From: Alphaproteobacteria bacterium
GTDB lineage: Bacteria > Pseudomonadota > Alphaproteobacteria > Sphingomonadales > Sphingomonadaceae
DNA: 64,000 nt
Assembly: GCA_030426245.1 (NCBI GenBank)
Contig: JAUHYZ010000003.1
Location: forward strand, 62,001-126,000
Direction: 5' to 3'
Shown: positions 38,026 through 48,388 of the stretch, piece by piece
Numbering within the stretch: position 1 is the stretch's first letter
Layout of the letters: every line of letters starts with the position of its first letter
Notes under the pieces: generated by a model
Seen by the model: only the letters and a program-made list of their open reading frames with translations
What the model was told of the DNA's origin: nothing
Database searches by the model: none
Translations under genes and position numbers: made by a program

Positions 38026-39471
38026 CTAAAAGGCTTTAATGATTTCTTCGACCATCTTCTTGGCGTCGCCCAGCAGCATCATGGTCTGATCCATATAGAA
38101 TACGTCGTTGTCGACACCGGAATAGCCGACGCCGCCCATCGAACGCTTGATGAAGAACACCGTCTTGGCCTTGCCCACATCGAATACCGGCATGCCGAAA
38201 ATCGGGCTGGAGGGATCGGATTTGGCCGCGGGGTTCACGACATCGTTCGCCCCGATCACGAAGGCGACGTCGGTCTGGGCGAACTCGCTGTTGATGTCCT
38301 CCAGCTCGAACACTTCGTCATAGGGCACATTGGCCTCGGCCAGCAGCACGTTCATATGCCCGGGCATGCGCCCCGCCACGGGGTGAATGGCGTATTTCAC
38401 CGTTACCCCTTCTTCCTTCAGCAGATCGCCCATTTCACGCAGAGTGTGCTGCGCCTGGGCCACGGCCATGCCGTAGCCGGGAATGATGATCACCTGGTTC
38501 GCTTCCTTCAGCAGGAAGGCGGCGTCTTCCGCGCTGCCGCGTTTCCACGGGCGGTCCGTCTTGGCCTCTCCCGCATCGCCGCCGCTTTCCGCGCCGAAAC
38601 CGCCTGCAATCACGGAGATGAAGCTGCGGTTCATCGCCCGGCACATGATGTAGCTCAGGATCGCGCCGGAACTGCCGACCAGCGCGCCGGTGACGATCAT
38701 CGCGGTATTGTGCAGCGTGAAGCCCATCGCGGCTGCCGCCCAGCCCGAATAGCTGTTCAGCATGGAAACGACGACCGGCATGTCCGCCCCGCCGATGGGG
38801 ATGATCAGCAGGAAACCGATGGCGAAGGCCGCCGCCAGGATGATCCAGAACAGTGCGTTCTCGCCAGGACCGGCATTGGCGGAAACGGCAAACGCGCCGA
38901 CCATGACCACGATGGCCACCAGCGTGCCCAGATTGATCAGGTGCCGCGCGGGCAGCAGAATGGGCGCGCCCGACATATTGCCGTTGAGCTTGGCAAAGGC
39001 GATGACGCTGCCGGAAAAGGTGATCGCGCCGATGGCCGCGCCCAGCGCCATTTCCACCCGGCTGACGGTCAGGATATTGCCGTCCATTCCCAAGATGTCG
39101 AACGCCCCGGGATTGAGGAAAGCCGCCGCTGCCACCAGCACGGCGGCCAGCCCGACCAGGCTGTGAAACGCCGCGACGAGCTGCGGCATGGCCGTCATCG
39201 CGATGCGCCGGGCAATCACGAAGCCGATCAATCCGCCAATCAGGATCGCAGCGCCGATTTCCGGCAAGCTAGCGACATCGTGCGTCACCAGCGTCGTCAC
39301 TACCGCGATCAGCATGCCCGCCATGCCGAAGCGGTTGCCCCTGCGCGAACTGGCAGGTGAACTCAGCCCGCGCAGCGCAAGGATGAAACACACGCCCGCA
39401 ACCAGATAGGCCAGCGGAACCCACGGGCTCACGGCGGCGTGTCCGGCGCCCGAAGCAAGAAGAGCCAGCAT
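38026..39471 (-). CDS. pntB: NAD(P) transhydrogenase subunit beta
   Basis: The beta subunit carries nine membrane helices and the NADP-binding domain III. The 481-residue protein has membrane segments through about residue 270 and the domain III signature IIPGYGMAVAQAQHTLREM followed by HPVAGRMPGHMNVLLAEANVPYDE and GANDVVNPAA. Its ATG shares a base with the stop of pntAB, indicating translational coupling. It couples hydride transfer from NADH to NADP with proton entry. Confidence 0.98.
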   Translation of the reverse strand: MLALLASGAGHAAVSPWVPLAYLVAGVCFILALRGLSSPASSRRGNRFGMAGMLIAVVTTLVTHDVASLPEIGAAILIGGLIGFVIARRIAMTAMPQLVAAFHSLVGLAAVLVAAAAFLNPGAFDILGMDGNILTVSRVEMALGAAIGAITFSGSVIAFAKLNGNMSGAPILLPARHLINLGTLVAIVVMVGAFAVSANAGPGENALFWIILAAAFAIGFLLIIPIGGADMPVVVSMLNSYSGWAAAAMGFTLHNTAMIVTGALVGSSGAILSYIMCRAMNRSFISVIAGGFGAESGGDAGEAKTDRPWKRGSAEDAAFLLKEANQVIIIPGYGMAVAQAQHTLREMGDLLKEEGVTVKYAIHPVAGRMPGHMNVLLAEANVPYDEVFELEDINSEFAQTDVAFVIGANDVVNPAAKSDPSSPIFGMPVFDVGKAKTVFFIKRSMGGVGYSGVDNDVFYMDQTMMLLGDAKKMVEEIIKAF

Positions 39472-39782
39472 CAGCCTTTGCCCCCGTCATCCTTGGGGGC
39501 TGGGCGTTCCTTCTTCTTGTACATCGCCAGCATGCGTTCGGTGACGGCAAAGCCGCCGAAAATATTGACGCTGGCCAGCACCACGCCTGCCAGGCCGAGC
39601 CATTTGGCCGCCGGGCTGCCCGCCGCAGCCGCGGCGATCAGCGCGCCGACGATGATGACGCTGGAAATGGCATTGGTGACCGCCATCAGCGGTGTGTGCA
39701 GTGCGGGAGTGACGGACCAGACGACGTAGTAGCCCACGAAGCAGGCCAGTACGAAGATCGACAGGATCGAAACGAAATCCAT
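39471..39782 (-). CDS. pntAB: NAD(P) transhydrogenase subunit alpha part 2 (membrane part)
   Basis: A 103-residue protein with three to four membrane helices (SILSIFVLACFVGYYVVWSV, LMAVTNAISSVIIVGAL, AGVVLASVNIFGGFAVTERM). In many alphaproteobacteria PntA is split into soluble and membrane parts, as here. A basic, Pro-rich tail ends the protein. Confidence 0.96.
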   Translation of the reverse strand: MDFVSILSIFVLACFVGYYVVWSVTPALHTPLMAVTNAISSVIIVGALIAAAAAGSPAAKWLGLAGVVLASVNIFGGFAVTERMLAMYKKKERPAPKDDGGKG

Positions 39783-39797
39783 GTTTTACTCTCTCCC

Positions 39798-40919
39798 TCA
39801 CCCCAACAGGCGTTCGTTGACCACCTTTCCGCCTTGCGTCAGCCGGATGGCATCGCCGATTTCCTCGTCGAGGACCGGTTTTTTGGCTTCCTCGTCCCAG
39901 AAGGCCGAGAAGAAATTGTAGAGGTTGCGCGCGTAGAGTGCCGAAGCATCGGCAGCCAGGCGGCTGGGCGTGTTGGAATAGCCCATGATCTTCACGCCGT
40001 GCTTCTCCACGACCTCGTCAGGCACGGAGCCTTCCACATTGCCACCTTGCGCGACGGCCAGATCGAAGATCACGCTGCCCGGCTTCATGCTGGCGATCTG
40101 TTCGTCGCTGATCAGGCGGGGCGCCGCCCTGCCCGGGATCAGCGCGGTGGTGATCACCAGATCCTGCTTGGCGATATGGCTGGAAACCAGCTCGGCCTGG
40201 GCCTTCTGGTATTCCTCGCTCATCTCCGTGGCATAGCCGCCTGTGCCTTCGCCCTCGATCCCGGCGACGCTTTCGACGAAGATCGGCTTGGCCCCCAGGC
40301 TTTCGATCTGTTCCTTCGTGGCGGAGCGCACATCGGTGGCGGAAACCTGCGCCCCCAGGCGCCGCGCGGTCGCGATCGCCTGCAGGCCCGCCACGCCGAC
40401 GCCCATCACGAATACTCGCGCGGCAGTGATCGTGCCGGCGGCCGTCATCATCATGGGAAAGGCGCGGCCATATTGCTCGGCCGCGGAAATCACGGCCTTG
40501 TAGCCGGAAAGATTGGACTGGCTGGAGAGCACATCCATGCTCTGCGCGCGGGTGATGCGCGGCATATATTCCATCGCCAGCGCTTCCAGCCCAGCGGCGG
40601 CATAGGCGTCCACACGCGCGCGCTGCCCGGTCGGGTCCAGCACGGCGGCCAGCATCGCGCCGGGCGCCGCCCCTGCCAGCAAAGCCGGATCGGGGCCCTG
40701 CACGGCCAGAATGATGTCTGCATCCTTGATAACCGAAGCCGCATCGCCAATCGCGGCACCGGCATCCACATAGGCGGAATCGGGGATCGACGCGCGAAGT
40801 CCCGCTTCGCTTTCCACCGCGAGCTGAGCCCCCAACGCGCTGAACTTCTTTATCGTTTCCGGCGTTGCAGAAACTCGATTTTCACCCGCGGCTCGCTCTT
40901 TCAAAACGGCGATCCGCAT
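39798..40919 (-). CDS. pntAA: NAD(P) transhydrogenase subunit alpha part 1 (NAD-binding part)
   Basis: A 373-residue soluble domain I that binds NAD(H). It starts MRIAVLKERAAGENRVSATP, carries the Rossmann loop VMGVGVAGLQAIATARRLGA near residue 175, and ends with the LDEEIGDAIRLTQGG tail. The mobile loop region around residue 230 (EGEGTGGYATEMSEEYQ) is present. It is 22 bases after the coxIV-like small gene. Confidence 0.97.
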   Translation of the reverse strand: MRIAVLKERAAGENRVSATPETIKKFSALGAQLAVESEAGLRASIPDSAYVDAGAAIGDAASVIKDADIILAVQGPDPALLAGAAPGAMLAAVLDPTGQRARVDAYAAAGLEALAMEYMPRITRAQSMDVLSSQSNLSGYKAVISAAEQYGRAFPMMMTAAGTITAARVFVMGVGVAGLQAIATARRLGAQVSATDVRSATKEQIESLGAKPIFVESVAGIEGEGTGGYATEMSEEYQKAQAELVSSHIAKQDLVITTALIPGRAAPRLISDEQIASMKPGSVIFDLAVAQGGNVEGSVPDEVVEKHGVKIMGYSNTPSRLAADASALYARNLYNFFSAFWDEEAKKPVLDEEIGDAIRLTQGGKVVNERLLG

Positions 40920-40941
40920 TTCCTCTCCCAGTCATTTTATG

Positions 40942-41064
40942 TCAGGAAATTATGACGATAACTCCAAGTGCGATCAGGGCGATGATCGGTGTGGACCACT
41001 TCAGCAGCGTTATGAAGCTTTCATAGGTCTTGTTGGCTGCCTGCATGTCGTTTGCCGATTCCAT
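40942..41064 (-). CDS. aa3-type cytochrome c oxidase subunit IV-like peptide
   Basis: A 40-residue protein: MESANDMQAANKTYESFITL, then a single membrane helix LKWSTPIIALIALGVIVIIS. The N-terminal SANDM-AA-TY-F pattern followed by one helix matches the bacterial aa3-type cytochrome c oxidase subunit IV family (PF07835). In sphingomonads a gene of this kind is often found ahead of the transhydrogenase genes rather than with other oxidase genes. GGGA lies upstream of the ATG. It likely heads the pnt operon. Confidence 0.82.
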   Translation of the reverse strand: MESANDMQAANKTYESFITLLKWSTPIIALIALGVIVIIS

Positions 41065-41254
41065 GAATGATGTCCCTGCTCGTGAATTGGAAAAATGTCT
41101 GTTCCTGCCGGTCTAGCGCCCAATTTGCCGCCACTCAAGAGGCCGCTTTTGCCGGTTGAGGCCAGATAGTTACGCATTCTGCAACAGGCTTAATCAGCTC
41201 TTTACCCGCATCGGTTAAATCCTTGTCCGTGCCAAACTTGGACAGTGGGGAACG

Positions 41255-42679
41255 ATGACAGAGCCGGAACAGCGCCTGTTGATGCTGATTGACGACGAGC
41301 CGGCTCAGAGCCGGCTGATAACGGCGCTTGCCTCACGCGAGGGTTGGCGCACGCTGGTTGCCAAGGATTCCGATACCGCGATCGCCACTTTGGGCACGCG
41401 CGAAGGGATGCAGCTATCCGCGATCATCCTGGACCAGTGGGTCCCGGGGGACGATGCCTGCGCCCTGATCGCAGAACTCAAATCGCGCCGTCCGGCCCTG
41501 CCCATCCTGATGCTGACCACCAGTTCCAGCCCGCTGCTGGCCGTGGAGGCCATGCGCGCAGGCGCGACGGATTATCTCGTCAAGCCGGTCGCGCCCGATC
41601 GGCTGATGCAGGCACTGCGTAGCGCGACGACCCGAGAGGCGCCGCGCAACGAGCTGCAGCCGCTGACCGAAAAGCTGGCCGGCTCGCTCGATTTCGAATC
41701 CATGATCGGTACCGCTCCGCGCTTCCGCACGGCGCTGGCCAAGGCGGCCAAGGCCGCGCGCGGCCACGGCAATGTGCTGATCGTGGGCGAAAGCGGCACC
41801 GGCAAGGAAATGGTGGTGCGCGCCATGCATGCCGCCAGCCCGCGCGCCCGCGCACCGTTTCGCATCGTCAATGTCGGCGGCATTCAGGCCAGTTCGCTGG
41901 AATCGGCGCTGTTCGGCCATGAAAAAGGCGCCTTTCCCGGCGCGTTCGACCGCCAGATCGGCGCCCTGCAACATTGCGACGGCGGCACTCTGGTGCTGGA
42001 CGATGTCGACCGCCTGGCCAAATCCATTCAGGACCGGCTGGCCGAAGCGATCACCACCCGTTCCATCCGCCCGGTTGGCGCGCGGCACAGCTTCCGCACC
42101 GACATCCGCATCATCGCGGCCAGCAATGTTCCGCTGGCACCGCTGGCGGAAACGGGCGAATTCAATCCCGAACTCTTCGCCGCGCTGGCCGCGACCCGCA
42201 TCGAGCTGCCGGCCCTGCGCGACAGGCTGGGCGATCTGGGCGGGTTGACCCGCTATTTCCTGGGCAAGATCGGCGAACAGCCGGGGCTGCGCCCGCTCGG
42301 CATCACCGACGGCGCGCTGAAGCTGCTTGCGGCCTATGACTGGCCCGGCAATGTCCGTCAGCTGCAGGCCGTGCTGTTCCGCGCCGCCGTGTTCTGCGAC
42401 GGGGACGCGCTGACTGCCGGCGACTTCCCGCAATTGATGGAATTGCTGGGCGAACCGCAGGACAATAACGAATATTCATCGCATGAAGGCGTCGGCATCC
42501 AGCTCTATACCGCCGATGGCAATCTGCGCCCGCTGGAAGAGATCGAGGCGGACGTGATCCGCCTGGCGATCGGGCATTATCGCGGCAGGATGACCGAAGT
42601 CGCCCGCCGCCTGGGCATCGGCCGCTCCACGCTTTACCGCAAGCTGAGCGATCTGGGCATCGATAACGACGCGGCCTGA
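41255..42679 (+). CDS. NtrC-type response regulator with altered sigma-54 loop (GAFPGA)
   Basis: A 474-residue protein with receiver (LMLIDDEPAQSR; phospho-acceptor Asp in SAIILDQWVPGDD; YLVKPVAP), an AAA+ domain (Walker A GESGTGKE near residue 178, ALFGHEKGAFPGAF near 212, Walker B-like LVLDDVDRL near 246) and a Fis-type HTH at the C-terminus (MTEVARRLGIGRSTLYRKL). The sigma-54 contact loop is GAFPGA instead of GAFTGA and the Walker B ends LDDV rather than LDEI, so activation of sigma-54 is doubtful. A truncated second copy of the 3' end is at 44998. Confidence 0.9.
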   Translation: MTEPEQRLLMLIDDEPAQSRLITALASREGWRTLVAKDSDTAIATLGTREGMQLSAIILDQWVPGDDACALIAELKSRRPALPILMLTTSSSPLLAVEAMRAGATDYLVKPVAPDRLMQALRSATTREAPRNELQPLTEKLAGSLDFESMIGTAPRFRTALAKAAKAARGHGNVLIVGESGTGKEMVVRAMHAASPRARAPFRIVNVGGIQASSLESALFGHEKGAFPGAFDRQIGALQHCDGGTLVLDDVDRLAKSIQDRLAEAITTRSIRPVGARHSFRTDIRIIAASNVPLAPLAETGEFNPELFAALAATRIELPALRDRLGDLGGLTRYFLGKIGEQPGLRPLGITDGALKLLAAYDWPGNVRQLQAVLFRAAVFCDGDALTAGDFPQLMELLGEPQDNNEYSSHEGVGIQLYTADGNLRPLEEIEADVIRLAIGHYRGRMTEVARRLGIGRSTLYRKLSDLGIDNDAA

Positions 42680-42914
42680 TCGGGCTGCTCGCGCGACGTT
42701 GGTCAGCGCGTATGACCGCTTGAGGCCCTGCAAGCTCGATTGCCGGCTTGTGCAATGATTTGAAGCGCTTCGCAGACGAATTCGGCACACCGCCTGCAAT
42801 GCCCCTTCGCGGGCAGCAAACTCGATTGGTCTCGAACCAAGAAGAACTACCTTGAGCGCCGGTATTTATCGCGTTCACTCTCCTGCCAAACGATAATCAC
42901 GAGCAGGATGCCCA

Positions 42915-43925
42915 ATGCGCGCTTATTTCATCAAACCCGGGACGACCGGCCCGGCCGATCTGAAACTGGAAGAACGGCCCGATCCGGTGCCCAGCCAGCG
43001 TGAAATCCTGGTTCGCCTTCATGCGGTCTCGCTGAACTATCGCGATCAGGTGATTGCCCGTGACGGCCATCCCGCAGGCAAGGCCACAACCGACACCATT
43101 CCATGCTCGGACGGCGCCGGCGAAGTGATCGCCATCGGCCCCGGCGTGACGCGCTTTGCCGTGGGAGACCGGGTCGCCAGCACCTACGATCTGGGCTGGG
43201 CCGGGGGTGTTTTCGGCGATTTCCCAAGGCCATCCAGGGGCCAGCCAGGCGCGGACGGGATGCTCGCGGAACTGGTGGTTCTAAGCCAGGAAGACGCCGT
43301 ACGCATCCCCGATGAACTGTCTTACGAAGAGGCGGCATGCCTTCCTTGCGCCGCCGTCACCGCCTGGACGGCGCTGGTCGATATGGGCCAAATGACGGTT
43401 GGCCAGACCGTCCTCACTCAGGGGACGGGCGGCGTTTCCATGTTTGCGCTGCAATTCGCCAAGGCCACTGGATGCCGCGTGATCGTGACATCCTCCTCGG
43501 ACGAAAAGCTCAAACGCGCGAAGGCGCTCGGCGCAGACGATTTGATCAATTACCGCACGACGCCCGATTGGGCCTCCGCCGTGCGCAAATTGACCGGTGG
43601 GCGCGGGGTCGACCAGATCGTGGAGATCGGCGGCGTCGGCACGCTGGCGCAATCCTATCGGGCCCTGGCCATCGGCGGCCATATCGGCCTGATCGGCTTC
43701 CTGGCCGATGTGGATGAAGTACCCCCGCCCGCCATGCCCCGATCGGGAAGGCTGAACCGTATTTCGGTGGGCAGCCGCGAAAACTTCGAGGACATGAATC
43801 GCGCCATTGCCCAGAACGGCATCAAGCCGGTGATCGATCGCTCATTCCCGTTCGAACAGGCGATAGACGCTTATCAATACATGCTGAAGGCGCAGCACTT
43901 CGGCAAAATCGCAATTACGTTCTGA
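42915..43925 (+). CDS. Zinc-free alcohol dehydrogenase / quinone-reductase-like oxidoreductase 1
   Basis: A 336-residue MDR-family enzyme with the cofactor loop LTQGTGGVSMFALQFAKATG (near 165-185) and the GRGVDQIVEIGGVGTL segment. The Cys and His ligands of zinc ADHs are replaced (AGEVIAIGPGVTRF without the structural Cys cluster), as in NAD(P)H:quinone-reductase-like enzymes. It is about 60% identical by eye to the next gene, 16 bases downstream, so this is an old tandem pair. Substrate unknown. Confidence 0.87.
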   Translation: MRAYFIKPGTTGPADLKLEERPDPVPSQREILVRLHAVSLNYRDQVIARDGHPAGKATTDTIPCSDGAGEVIAIGPGVTRFAVGDRVASTYDLGWAGGVFGDFPRPSRGQPGADGMLAELVVLSQEDAVRIPDELSYEEAACLPCAAVTAWTALVDMGQMTVGQTVLTQGTGGVSMFALQFAKATGCRVIVTSSSDEKLKRAKALGADDLINYRTTPDWASAVRKLTGGRGVDQIVEIGGVGTLAQSYRALAIGGHIGLIGFLADVDEVPPPAMPRSGRLNRISVGSRENFEDMNRAIAQNGIKPVIDRSFPFEQAIDAYQYMLKAQHFGKIAITF

Positions 43926-43941
43926 AGGAAGGGCCGCACCG

Positions 43942-44958
43942 ATGGGAATGAAAGCCTGGCATGTCGTCAAGGGCACCAAGGGCCCGCGCGATCTCAAACT
44001 GGCCGAACGGCCAGATCCGCAACCCGGCGCCAAGGACATCCTTGTGCGCATGCGCGCCGCCTCGCTCAATTACCGCGATCAGGTGATCGTGCAGAACAAA
44101 TATATGAACCTGACGATGGAGCGCGATACCGTGCCCCTGTCCGACGGTGCGGGCGAAGTGATTGCCGTGGGGGAAGAGGTCACCCGCTTCAAAGTGGGCG
44201 ACCGCGTGATCGGCACCTTCAACCGCGGCTGGTATGGCGGTTCATATGAAGACGACCGATACGAACAGCTCGGCCAACCGGGGGTGGAAGGCGTTCTCGC
44301 CGAAAAGGTGGTGTTAAATCAGGATGACGCCGTATCGGTCCCGGCCTTTCTTTCATACGAAGAAGCTGCATGCCTGCCCTGCGCGGCCCTCACGGCCTGG
44401 AGCGCCTTGGTCGTCGCCGGCAAGATGAAGGCCGGCCAATCGGTGCTGACTCTCGGCACTGGCGGCGTGTCCATCTTTGCCCTGCAATTCGCCAAGGCCG
44501 CAGGATGCTGTGTCATTGCCACTTCGTCTTCCTATGAAAAGCTCCAGCGCGCCAGAACGCTTGGGGCCGATCACACCATCAACTACCTCACCCATCCCGA
44601 ATGGGACCGGAATGTGCGCGACATGACGAACGGACGCGGCGTGGACCACATCATCGAAGTGGGCGGCGCAGGCACGCTGGAGCGATCCTACCGATCGCTT
44701 GCCACCGGCGGGATGATCGAGCTTATCGGCTTTCTCGCCGCAGCCGAAAAGCAGCCGCCCGTCGGCCTGCCCCGGTGGGGAATGCTGGCCAAGATCAATG
44801 TCGGAAGCCGCGAAGGATTCGAAGCGATGAACCGGGCCATGGCCGCGAACGACATTCATCCAGTGATCGATCGAGTCTTCCCCTTCGAAGAGGCGATCGA
44901 AGCTTATGAATATGAAGGCGCGGGCAAGCACTTCGGCAAGGTGGTGATAACGATCTGA
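43942..44958 (+). CDS. Zinc-free alcohol dehydrogenase / quinone-reductase-like oxidoreductase 2
   Basis: A 338-residue paralogue of the preceding gene with the same core features (LTLGTGGVSIFALQFAKAAG, GRGVDHIIEVGGAGTLERS, and the conserved SYEEAACLPCAA). The clearest differences lie in the first 120 residues, including an insert EDDRYEQLGQPG near residue 98, which suggests a different substrate. GAAGGAAGGG lies upstream of the ATG. It is followed closely by the regulator remnant. Confidence 0.87.
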   Translation: MGMKAWHVVKGTKGPRDLKLAERPDPQPGAKDILVRMRAASLNYRDQVIVQNKYMNLTMERDTVPLSDGAGEVIAVGEEVTRFKVGDRVIGTFNRGWYGGSYEDDRYEQLGQPGVEGVLAEKVVLNQDDAVSVPAFLSYEEAACLPCAALTAWSALVVAGKMKAGQSVLTLGTGGVSIFALQFAKAAGCCVIATSSSYEKLQRARTLGADHTINYLTHPEWDRNVRDMTNGRGVDHIIEVGGAGTLERSYRSLATGGMIELIGFLAAAEKQPPVGLPRWGMLAKINVGSREGFEAMNRAMAANDIHPVIDRVFPFEEAIEAYEYEGAGKHFGKVVITI

Positions 44959-44997
44959 GGGCGCTGGTAGGCGGCTGGCTCAGGCGCACGGCAACGT

Positions 44998-45211
44998 CCT
45001 GTTCCGCGCCGCCGTGTTCTGCGACGGGGACGCGCTGACTGTCGGCGACGGCAATCTGCGCCCGCTGGAAGAGATCGAGGCGGATGTGATCCGCCTGGCG
45101 ATCAGGCATTATCGCGGCAGGATGACCGAAGTCGCCCGCCACCTGGGCATCGGCCGCTCCACACTCTACCGCAAGCTGAGCGATCTGGGCATCGATAACG
45201 ACGCGGCCTAA
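44998..45211 (+). pseudogene. Truncated copy of the NtrC-like regulator 3' end (HTH kept)
   Basis: This stretch repeats the 3' end of the 41255 gene in the same orientation at about 96-97% identity by eye, but lacks 93 bases (31 codons, source 42425-42517), so the frame is kept through to the same stop position. A GTG at 45014 could start a 65-residue protein consisting of the Fis-type HTH. Changes include Ala to Val, Gly to Arg and Arg to His. There is no obvious ribosome site. It is either a relic or a small stand-alone DNA-binding protein that competes with the parent. Confidence 0.75.
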
Positions 45212-45332
45212 GCGCCTCTTCCTCCCGGCCCGCAATCATTTCCCGCATCGCGGCACGTCCCGCTTGGCGGCATGGCCTGGCTTGGCTAGGGCGACGCCAG
45301 GCCAATGGGAACGGCCGGATTGGGAGCCTTGG

Positions 45333-46094
45333 ATGACCGACATTTCCTCTTTTTCGGGGCGCACCGCGCTGATCACCGGCGCCGCGTCGGGCATCGGTGC
45401 GGCGACTGCCGAATGGCTCGCACAGCGCGATATCGGGCATCTAATTCTGATCGACCGCGATGAAGCAAAGCTCCAGGCGCTCGATCTGTCCTGCGAAACG
45501 ACGCTGCAGCTCGGCGATGTCGGCGATCCCGATTTCTGGTCCGGGCTTGAGGAGCAATCTCCCAAAATCGACTTTGCGCTGATCAATGCGGGCATTGCCT
45601 CCGGCGCGCCGATTGCCGAGCAGCCTTTCGCCGAATGGCGCCGGCTGATGGGCGTCAATCTCGACGGATCCTTCCTCACGCTGGCGGCCGTGCTGCGCAA
45701 CATGCTGAAGCATGATGGCGGCAGCATCGTGCTGACTTCCTCCGTCACCGGCATCAAGGCGTTTCCCGGCAGCGGCGCCTATGCCGTCTCCAAGGCGGCG
45801 ATTGCCCATCTTTCGAAGATCGCGGCGGCAGAGAATGCCGCGCACGGTATCCGCGTGAACGCCGTGGCGCCGGGCGGCGTCGATACGCCGATCTACGAAA
45901 CCGACCCCAATTTCATGCAGCTGGTGGAAGATCAGGGGCGCGAAGCGGCCTTTGCCCAGGCGGCTTCGACCACGCCGCTAAAGCGCTTCGCCGAAGCGAA
46001 AGAAATCGCCGGGCTGATCGGCTATCTCTTGTCGGAAGAAGCGCGCAACATCACCGGCGCGGTGTTCTCCAGCGATGGCGGGCTCTCGCTCTAG
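45333..46094 (+). CDS. Short-chain dehydrogenase/reductase (SDR)
   Basis: A 253-residue classical SDR with cofactor loop TALITGAASGIGAATAEWL, the NAG-type motif in LINAGIASGAP, and the catalytic Ser in IVLTSSVTGI with YAVSK. The ATG at 45333 has GGGAG 6 bases upstream; the longer open frame begins within unrelated sequence. It follows the regulator remnant and converges on folP with 7 bases between stops. The substrate is unknown. Confidence 0.92.
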   Translation: MTDISSFSGRTALITGAASGIGAATAEWLAQRDIGHLILIDRDEAKLQALDLSCETTLQLGDVGDPDFWSGLEEQSPKIDFALINAGIASGAPIAEQPFAEWRRLMGVNLDGSFLTLAAVLRNMLKHDGGSIVLTSSVTGIKAFPGSGAYAVSKAAIAHLSKIAAAENAAHGIRVNAVAPGGVDTPIYETDPNFMQLVEDQGREAAFAQAASTTPLKRFAEAKEIAGLIGYLLSEEARNITGAVFSSDGGLSL

Positions 46095-46101
46095 ATCCCC
46101 C

Positions 46102-47228
46102 CTATGCGCCCGGGAGAGTGCTGAAATCGGTGAGCGCGGCATCGCGCATGCCCCGCCAGACATTGCGCGCCTGCACGGTTTCGGGAACGTCATGCACGCG
46201 CAGCAGCTGTACGCCTGCATCCAGGCCTTTTAGCGCCAAGGCCAACGAACCGCCCAGCCGCTGATGCGCGGGCGCTTCCTTTGACAGTGCACCGATCATC
46301 CGCTTGCGGCTGGCGCCCAGCAGGATCGGCTGACCCAAGGCATGGAACAGCGGCAAGGCGTTCAATAGCGCCAGATTGTCCGCCAGCGACTTACCGAAGC
46401 CGATGCCGGGATCGAGGATGATCAGTTCAGGTGCGATCCCCGCCGCGATCGCTCGGTCGCGCTGCGCCGCCAGGGAATCGAACACGTCGAACACGACATT
46501 GCCGTAGGCCCCGTCGGCATGCAGATCCTGGCCATCGCCCGGCGCGTGCATCAGGATCACCGGCACCTTGGCAGACGATGCCAGTTCGATGCTGCGCGGA
46601 TCGAAACGCAGGGCTGAAACGTCATTGATGATATGCGCGCCCGATTGCAGCGCGGCCTCCATCACCGCGGGGCGCCTGGTGTCGACACTGATCGCGGCGC
46701 CCATCTGCGCCACTGCCTCCACTGCGGGGATGACGCGCTTGATCTCGTCCCCTTCCCAAACGGCGGCGGCTCCAGGCCGCGTGCTTTCGCCGCCAATATC
46801 GATGATCGCCGCGCCGCCTTCCAGCATCGCGGCGGCATGATCGCCCGCCACCTGCGGATCGTCCAGGAATTTGCCCCCGTCGGAAAAACTGTCGGGCGTA
46901 ACGTTCAGGATGCCCATCACTTGCGGCTGATCGAAGCGGATGGTGCGCTCTCCGCCGCCCTGCACGCCAAGCTGCATCGGTGCATGGACCTTCTGCAGGT
47001 TCGCCCATTGCGCCCTGCCTTCGGCCTCCAGCTCGGTCGGAAGCGCATCCAGCGCCGTGTCCATCTGCCTGGCAGTGACCCTGCTATTGGTCACGACCTG
47101 CCCTGCTTCGGTCAGGATGACGGAAAATTCATTGGCGTAAACCAGCCCGCCGGCGAGCCGGATCGCATCGCCTTCAACCGACTGGGGACTGGGTACGAAG
47201 CCGGTCGGCCAAATGTAGATCTGTGCCA

Positions 47229-47229
<1 letters not shown>
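46102..47229 (-). CDS. folP: Dihydropteroate synthase with long N-terminal extension
   Basis: The enzyme joins p-aminobenzoate to the pterin pyrophosphate in folate synthesis. The signature QVMGILNVTPDSFSDGG and IIDIGGESTRPGA are present, and the C-terminal loop SRKRMIGAL-like element is intact. At 375 residues it is about 100 longer than the usual enzyme; the extra lies before the signature and has no recognised domain. Its ATG overlaps the ccrM stop by one base, so it is translationally coupled to ccrM. Confidence 0.95.
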
Positions 47230-48359
<1,130 letters not shown>

Positions 48360-48375
48360 TTACCAACCCCCTGAC

Positions 48376-48384
48376 TTATCCACA
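48376..48384 (+). promoter_or_regulatory. Perfect DnaA box before ccrM
   Basis: TTATCCACA is the strict consensus DnaA box. It ends only 17 bases upstream of the ccrM start codon, in the region likely to be transcribed leader or core promoter. The sequence match is exact; binding is inferred. Confidence 0.7.
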
Positions 48385-48388
48385 GGTT

